From an uncultured Nitrososphaerota archaeon (GTDB taxonomy: Bacteria; Bacillota; Clostridia; Oscillospirales; Ruminococcaceae): DNA of 6,067 nt. This document shows positions 5,389-6,067 of the stretch, piece by piece. The stretch spans positions 1 to 6,067 of the forward strand of contig CAKXAF010000064.1 of the NCBI GenBank assembly GCA_934869045.1, given 5' to 3'. Position numbers and translations under genes: made by a program. The first letter of the stretch is position 1, and every line of letters starts with the position of its first letter. The notes below the pieces were generated by a model. The model was not told where the DNA came from and did no database searches. It saw only the letters and a list, made by a program, of their open reading frames with translations.

Positions 5389-6067
5389 ATGAAAAATCAA
5401 AAGTTATTGGCACTGGCACTGGCACTGACAATGGCAGCCGGAACCTTTGGGGGATGCGGTTCCGGAAACGGAAACGGTACGTCCGGAGATAGCTCCGTTC
5501 CGTCCTCCCAGAGCTCCGACCAGGAGAAGAAAAACAGCGGTGAGGAAGAACGGTATCATTATGTGATCGTCCAGCATCTGAACGGGACGTTAGACGAGGA
5601 TGCGCCGATGGTGGAATACTGGGAGGAGCAGTTTGGCGTGGATTTTACCATTGAGGGAGTGGAGCAGAGCAAAATAAATGAACTGATGTCCCTGCGGTTC
5701 GCCTCCGGCGATATCCCGGATGTGATCACCAATTTGGGATACGCTACATTCTATGACCTGGTCAACCAGAAAATCGCCGGGACCTGGACGGAGGAATTTA
5801 TGCGGGAGCATGCGCCGGACATTGCCGCCTATCTCGACGAGCTGGGCCCTGATGCCTGGGCAGCCGCAAAGCATGAAAACGGCGAGATGTTTACCACTCC
5901 AGGCATTAATCCCAGCTACATGTACGGAAACGCTATTATCTGGCGGGATTCCTGGCTGGAGGCGGTCGGAGAGGAAATTCCCCGCACGCTGGCCGATGCG
6001 GAGCGGGTATTCTACAAATTCGCCAATGACGATCCGGATGGAAATGGGGTGAAGGACACTTATGCCC
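5389..6067 (+). CDS. Extracellular solute-binding lipoprotein of a CUT1 sugar transporter (LplA/YtcQ-like), 3' end outside window
   Basis: ATG 5389 is preceded by AAAGGAAG at 5374-5381. The frame stays open to the right edge, giving 226 residues of a protein that is usually around 500-560. The N-terminus has a lipoprotein signal: Lys residues, a Leu/Ala-rich core, and FGGC with the expected lipidated Cys23. The Phe at the -3 position is less usual than Leu. A Ser/Gly/Asn-rich linker follows at about 24-50. The mature domain starts near YHYVIVQHLNG and shows the common pattern of these binding proteins: MSLRFASGDIPDVI, then YDLVNQKIAG. At residues 215-225 there is a DPDGNGVKDTY loop, an EF-hand-like calcium-binding motif frequent in the LplA group. 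The protein should be tethered outside the membrane, bind the sugar and deliver it to the two permeases encoded just upstream; the gap to the second permease is 61 bases. The sugar specificity is unknown. Confidence 0.92.
   Translation, partial: MKNQKLLALALALTMAAGTFGGCGSGNGNGTSGDSSVPSSQSSDQEKKNSGEEERYHYVIVQHLNGTLDEDAPMVEYWEEQFGVDFTIEGVEQSKINELMSLRFASGDIPDVITNLGYATFYDLVNQKIAGTWTEEFMREHAPDIAAYLDELGPDAWAAAKHENGEMFTTPGINPSYMYGNAIIWRDSWLEAVGEEIPRTLADAERVFYKFANDDPDGNGVKDTYA
5409..5426 (+). repeat. Triplicated hexamer GGCACT in the signal-peptide codons
   Basis: GGCACT is repeated three times without change at 5409-5426 and encodes part of the LALALAL core of the lipoprotein signal peptide. Gain or loss of a unit would keep the frame and change the hydrophobic core by two residues. 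It may simply reflect the repetitive Leu-Ala coding. Confidence 0.6.

Overview
The window looks like a carbohydrate-uptake locus from a Gram-positive bacterium of the phylum Bacillota, most likely a gut-type member of class Clostridia. That placement is inferred from the moderately GC-rich coding sequence, strong Shine-Dalgarno sequences (two of them in front of TTG start codons), a lipoprotein solute-binding protein, and a membrane-anchored AraC-type regulator next to LplB/LplC-like permeases. No species can be named. All supported genes lie on the + strand. There are no RNA genes, CRISPR arrays or mobile elements that I can support.

Layout: (1) bases 1-504 are the C-terminal part of a glycoside hydrolase family 18 (chitinase-like) enzyme, cut by the left edge. 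(2) Bases 505-900 are a long non-coding stretch with a 9-bp-arm dyad, a related partial copy about 90 bp upstream, and several TTGCGA/TCGCAA hexamers. (3) Bases 901-3186 encode a 761-residue regulator with two membrane segments flanking an extracytoplasmic sensor domain and a C-terminal AraC DNA-binding domain. (4) A perfect 12-bp-stem terminator lies at 3194-3230. (5) Bases 3231-3431 are a control region rich in repeats: a 9-bp direct repeat, a candidate promoter, nested dyads and a further inverted repeat just before the Shine-Dalgarno. (6) Two CUT1-type ABC permeases (3432-4403 and 4416-5327) and a solute-binding lipoprotein (5389 to the right edge) follow as an operon.

Working model (inference): the regulator senses an extracellular glycan-derived ligand directly across the membrane and activates the transporter operon, perhaps through the TTGCGA-type sites shared by its own upstream region and the transporter control region. 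The lipoprotein captures an oligosaccharide and the two permeases import it. No ATPase gene is visible. In this transporter family it is commonly an MsmX-type subunit encoded elsewhere, but the gene could also lie beyond the right edge. The GH18 enzyme suggests an N-acetylglucosamine-containing substrate, but its operon link to the transporter is not demonstrated.

The genes are ordinary for this type of locus. The parts most worth a second look are the two intergenic regions and the structured start of the first permease gene.
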